In this document: one piece after another, positions 61,776-64,000 of the stretch | Layout: every line of letters begins with the position of its first letter | Position numbering within the stretch: position 1 is the stretch's first letter | From: Methylobacillus flagellatus_A | GTDB taxonomy: Bacteria > Pseudomonadota > Gammaproteobacteria > Burkholderiales > Methylophilaceae | Length of the DNA: 64,000 bases | Reading direction: 5' to 3' (one strand) | Assembly (NCBI RefSeq): GCF_031344055.1 | Contig: NZ_JADBEN010000004.1 | The notes under the pieces: generated by a model | Seen by the model: the letters and a program-made list of their open reading frames with translations, nothing else | What the model was told of the DNA's origin: nothing | Databases searched by the model: none | Program-made: the position numbers and the translations under genes

Positions 61776-62183
61776 GTGGATTTTTTTGCAAAGAACGCAT
61801 TATGGATCGGGCTGGCAATCGGCTCCGGTATCATGTTGCTGTTGCCGACGATCAGGCGCGGGGCAGGAGCGGCCGTCAGCGCCAGCGATGCGGTGATCTT
61901 GATCAACCGCTCCCATGCCGTGGTGCTGGATGTGCGTGACGACGCCGAGTTCGCAGCCGGCCATATCGCCGATGCCAAGCATATCCCATTGGCGCAGCTG
62001 CCCGAGCGCCTCAAGGAATTGAGCAAGTTCAAGGACAAGCCGGTGCTGGTGTATTGCGAAAGCGGCGCGCGCGCCGGCAAGGCGGCGGCTATCCTGGCAA
62101 AAAACGAATTCAAGCAGGTTAAGCAATTGCAGGGCGGCGTCAAGGCCTGGCAGGACGCCAAGCTGCCGCTGGTGAAAGGGTAG
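61776..62183 (+). CDS. Membrane-anchored rhodanese-like protein
   Basis: About 135 residues: an N-terminal membrane segment (WIGLAIGSGIMLLLP) and one rhodanese domain with active-site loop YCESGARAGKAA, where the Cys is present. Likely sulphur transfer or persulphide handling. GTG 61776 is preferred because GAGG (61767-61770) ends 5 bases before it and overlaps the alternative GTG at 61770. grxC follows by 3 bases, then secB, a conserved set in proteobacteria. Confidence 0.9.
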   Translation: MDFFAKNALWIGLAIGSGIMLLLPTIRRGAGAAVSASDAVILINRSHAVVLDVRDDAEFAAGHIADAKHIPLAQLPERLKELSKFKDKPVLVYCESGARAGKAAAILAKNEFKQVKQLQGGVKAWQDAKLPLVKG

Positions 62184-62186
62184 ACC

Positions 62187-62444
62187 GTGGCGAATGTCCT
62201 TATGTATACCACCGGCACTTGCCCTTACTGCATCAATGCCGAGCGCTTGCTGTTGAGCAAGGGCGTGCAGCAGATCAACAAGGTGCGCGTCGACCTCGAG
62301 CCCGAGCTCAGGCTGAAAATGATGGAGCAGACCGGCAGGCGCACTGTTCCGCAAATCTATATCGACGATGTGCATGTGGGCGGGTTCGATGACCTGCGTG
62401 CGCTCGATATGGCCGGCAAGCTGGACCCGTTGCTGGCGAAATAG
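62187..62444 (+). CDS. grxC: Glutaredoxin 3
   Basis: 85 residues, GTG start at 62187, CPYC active site, RRTVPQIYID (cis-Pro loop), HVGGFDDL. Reduces protein and small-molecule disulphides with glutathione. Co-transcribed with the rhodanese gene. Confidence 0.95.
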   Translation: MANVLMYTTGTCPYCINAERLLLSKGVQQINKVRVDLEPELRLKMMEQTGRRTVPQIYIDDVHVGGFDDLRALDMAGKLDPLLAK

Positions 62445-62450
62445 TGTCAC

Positions 62451-62469
62451 GGTTTTGTAGTACAAAACC
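62451..62469. repeat. Perfect 19-bp palindrome between grxC and secB
   Basis: GGTTTTGTA-G-TACAAAACC, 9-bp arms with a single centre base. Too tight for an RNA hairpin loop of full length, so more like a DNA-binding site than a terminator. No T-tract. Confidence 0.55.
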
Positions 62470-62579
62470 TGGGCTGAAGCGGATAGAATGGCAGGCTTGA
62501 GTTTTAGACGCTTTTGGGTTTTTAATTTTATTAATATATAGGGGCGCGCTTGGCGCAACCCGAAGTCAAGGGAAGAGAC

Positions 62580-63053
62580 ATGGCAGAAGAACAGGCAGCA
62601 GCACAAGAGCAACAACCAGCATTCGGTATCGAGAAGGTCTACGTCAAGGATCTCTCGCTGGAAATCCCGCATGCACCGCAAATTTTCATTCAGCGCGAAG
62701 CGCCCCAGGTTTCCATCGAGTTGAGCAATGCCACCGCTCAACTGGAAGACGGCATTTACGAAGTGGTGGTTACCGTGACCGTGACTTCCAAGCTCGGCGA
62801 CAAGACAGTGTTCCTGGTGGAAGTGGCCCAGGCCGGTATTTTCCAGATCCGCAACGTGCCTCAGGACAATATCGACATCATCCTCGGCGTGACTTGCCCG
62901 AACATCATTTTCCCATACGCACGCGAAACCATCTCCGATATCGTGACGCGCGCAGGTTTCCCACCTGTATTGCTCAACCCTGTCAACTTTGAAGCGCTGT
63001 ACGCACAGCAAAAACAAGAGCAGGCCAAGGCGAATGGCGCAACCACACACTAA
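62580..63053 (+). CDS. secB: Protein-export chaperone SecB
   Basis: 157 residues. Holds preproteins unfolded and hands them to SecA, whose zinc tail is present in this window. Family signature YVKDLSLEIPHAPQIF and the C-terminal ILLGVTCPNIIFPYARE type stretch. ATG 62580 after GGAAGAG. The next gene begins inside its 3' end. Confidence 0.97.
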   Translation: MAEEQAAAQEQQPAFGIEKVYVKDLSLEIPHAPQIFIQREAPQVSIELSNATAQLEDGIYEVVVTVTVTSKLGDKTVFLVEVAQAGIFQIRNVPQDNIDIILGVTCPNIIFPYARETISDIVTRAGFPPVLLNPVNFEALYAQQKQEQAKANGATTH

Positions 63054-63483
63054 GCTGTCTTTAGCTGTCGCAATCCTGCTGATGCCGGTCATGGCATCGG
63101 CAGTCGAATTCCGTTCCGTGTCCGTGCCCAAGGCGGTGGTGTACGACGCTCCTTCCGCACAGGGCAAGAAAACATATATTCTTAGCCAAGGCTATCCCGT
63201 CGAGGTGATCGTGAACCTGGGGGAATGGCTGAAAGTGCGTGACGCGCAGGGCGGCCTCAACTGGATAGAGGCCAAGCAGCTTGCGAACAAACGTACCGTG
63301 CTGGTCAAGGGCGGCCAGGCCGACATACGCCAGGCTGCGGATGCAGCCTCAGCGCTGCTGGGCAAGGCCGACAAGGATGTCGTGCTCGACATGCTGGAGT
63401 CTCCGGTCAATGGCTGGGTCAAGGTCAAGCACAGGGACGGCATCACGGGCTATATATCGGCCTCCTCCCTGTGGGGCTTTTGA
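63034..63483 (+). CDS. Secreted SH3-domain protein
   Basis: 149 residues from ATG 63034, overlapping secB by 20 bp. Signal peptide (cleaved at ASA) and two bacterial SH3-like units (about 25-85 and 90-148: VVYDAPSAQGKKTYILSQGYP, then GQADIRQAADAASALLGK...GYISASSLWGF). Such domains bind cell wall or act as structural modules. It lies between secB and gpsA, the usual place in betaproteobacteria. Confidence 0.88.
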   Translation: MAQPHTKLSLAVAILLMPVMASAVEFRSVSVPKAVVYDAPSAQGKKTYILSQGYPVEVIVNLGEWLKVRDAQGGLNWIEAKQLANKRTVLVKGGQADIRQAADAASALLGKADKDVVLDMLESPVNGWVKVKHRDGITGYISASSLWGF

Positions 63484-63517
63484 TGCGGCTGGTTAAATAG
63501 TCCACTATTAATCCACT

Positions 63518-64000
63518 ATGAAAATTTCAGTTTTAGGCGCTGGCGCTTGGGGTACGGCACTGGCCCTGCAAATCAGCCGCCAGCACCAGGTATCGCTCTG
63601 GACGCGCAACCAGGCGCATATCATGGATATGCAGGTGACGCGCGCCAACCTGCAATACCTCGGCGACTTCGCGTTTGGCGATCAGCTCACGGTGGAAGGC
63701 GACCTTGGCCGCGCGCTGGATGGCGCCGACCTGATCGTCTCCGTGGTGCCGACCAACGGTTTCCGCAATACGTTGAAGGACATCAAGCGGCTGGGTTCCG
63801 ATGCGCCCGTGGTCTGGGCTTCCAAGGGGTTGGAGGCCGCCACTGCCAAGTTGCCGCACGAGGTCGCGCAGGATGAGCTGGGCGACAGCCGCCACTGGGG
63901 CGTTTTGTCCGGGCCGAGTTTCGCGGCGGAGCTGGTGCGTGGGCTACCCACGGCCGTAACCCTCGCCGCGAATGATGCGGATTTTGCCGCCAAGGCCGGC
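63518..64000 (+). CDS. gpsA: Glycerol-3-phosphate dehydrogenase, 3' end outside window
   Basis: 161 codons seen from ATG 63518 to the window's right edge with no stop; the gene continues beyond. N-terminal NAD-binding motif GAGAWGTALA and SGPSFAAEL, plus WASKGLE. Reduces dihydroxyacetone phosphate to glycerol 3-phosphate for phospholipids. Last gene in the secB cluster. Confidence 0.95.
   Translation, partial: MKISVLGAGAWGTALALQISRQHQVSLWTRNQAHIMDMQVTRANLQYLGDFAFGDQLTVEGDLGRALDGADLIVSVVPTNGFRNTLKDIKRLGSDAPVVWASKGLEAATAKLPHEVAQDELGDSRHWGVLSGPSFAAELVRGLPTAVTLAANDADFAAKAG

Noticed and set aside
63501..63520. Short direct repeat TCCACTAT before gpsA
   Set aside because: Only 8 bases, likely chance.

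Overview
This 64 kb window reads as chromosome of a moderately GC-rich betaproteobacterium. Gene order (dciA / LytM peptidase / secA / DUF1289 / argJ / Nudix-ThiE; pilD-coaE-zapD-yacG; ispB / rplU-rpmA-obgE-proB; rpsT / murJ-ribF-ileS-lspA; rhodanese-grxC-secB-SH3-gpsA), two PEP-CTERM exported proteins and a RegB/RegA redox two-component pair fit a Methylophilaceae-like methylotroph. The species cannot be settled from the sequence alone. No rRNA, tRNA, CRISPR array, insertion sequence or prophage was seen. Coding is dense and mostly housekeeping.

Layout. 1-1.8 kb: two coupled genes of unknown function (a membrane protein cut by the left edge and a secreted VWA-like protein), more AT-rich than the rest. 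1.9-2.7 kb: a PEP-CTERM protein. 3-9.3 kb: pyk, fba, a 242-bp MITE-like element, a PsiE-family gene, purC, a YkvA-family gene with a probable CTG start, ppa and a PAS-GGDEF diguanylate cyclase. 9.3-11.7 kb (minus): tauE plus a two-gene ABC-2 exporter. 11.7-19.7 kb: dciA, LytM peptidase, secA, argJ, an AAA ATPase, a Nudix-ThiE fusion. 19.7-22.2 kb (minus): yacG, zapD, coaE, pilD. 22.8-27.5 kb: a three-gene type-I-secretion-like operon whose ABC ATPase has lost nearly all catalytic motifs. 27.5-33.8 kb: ispB, ribosomal proteins, obgE, proB, purEK, rpsT. 34-39.8 kb: murJ, ribF, ileS, lspA. 40-46.6 kb (minus): alcohol dehydrogenase, DoxX, catalase, PEP synthase and its regulator. 46.9-52 kb: regA/regB, a candidate small RNA, a TonB-dependent receptor and a secreted Asp-box protein. 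52-58.6 kb: clpB, a lipoprotein, a cNMP-AI-2E permease fusion, a second PEP-CTERM protein, yjbQ. 58.7-61.5 kb (minus): envC and gpmI. 61.8-64 kb: rhodanese, grxC, secB, an SH3 protein and gpsA, cut by the right edge.

The parts most worth following up are: (1) the tripartite exporter with a degenerate nucleotide-binding domain (Walker A kept; Q-loop, signature, catalytic Glu and H-loop lost; this half of the gene is visibly more AT-rich); (2) two near-identical RegA-type operators, each placed about 42 bp upstream of a putative start site, one apparently driving an unannotated ~80-nt RNA with its own terminator and the other the TonB receptor; (3) the unknown membrane/VWA-like pair at the left edge; (4) MITE-like and REP-like intergenic repeats; and (5) a good sigma-54 promoter match pointing into pyruvate kinase.

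Basis: calls come from reading the translated proteins for family motifs and the DNA for inverted repeats, promoters and terminators. No database search was possible.
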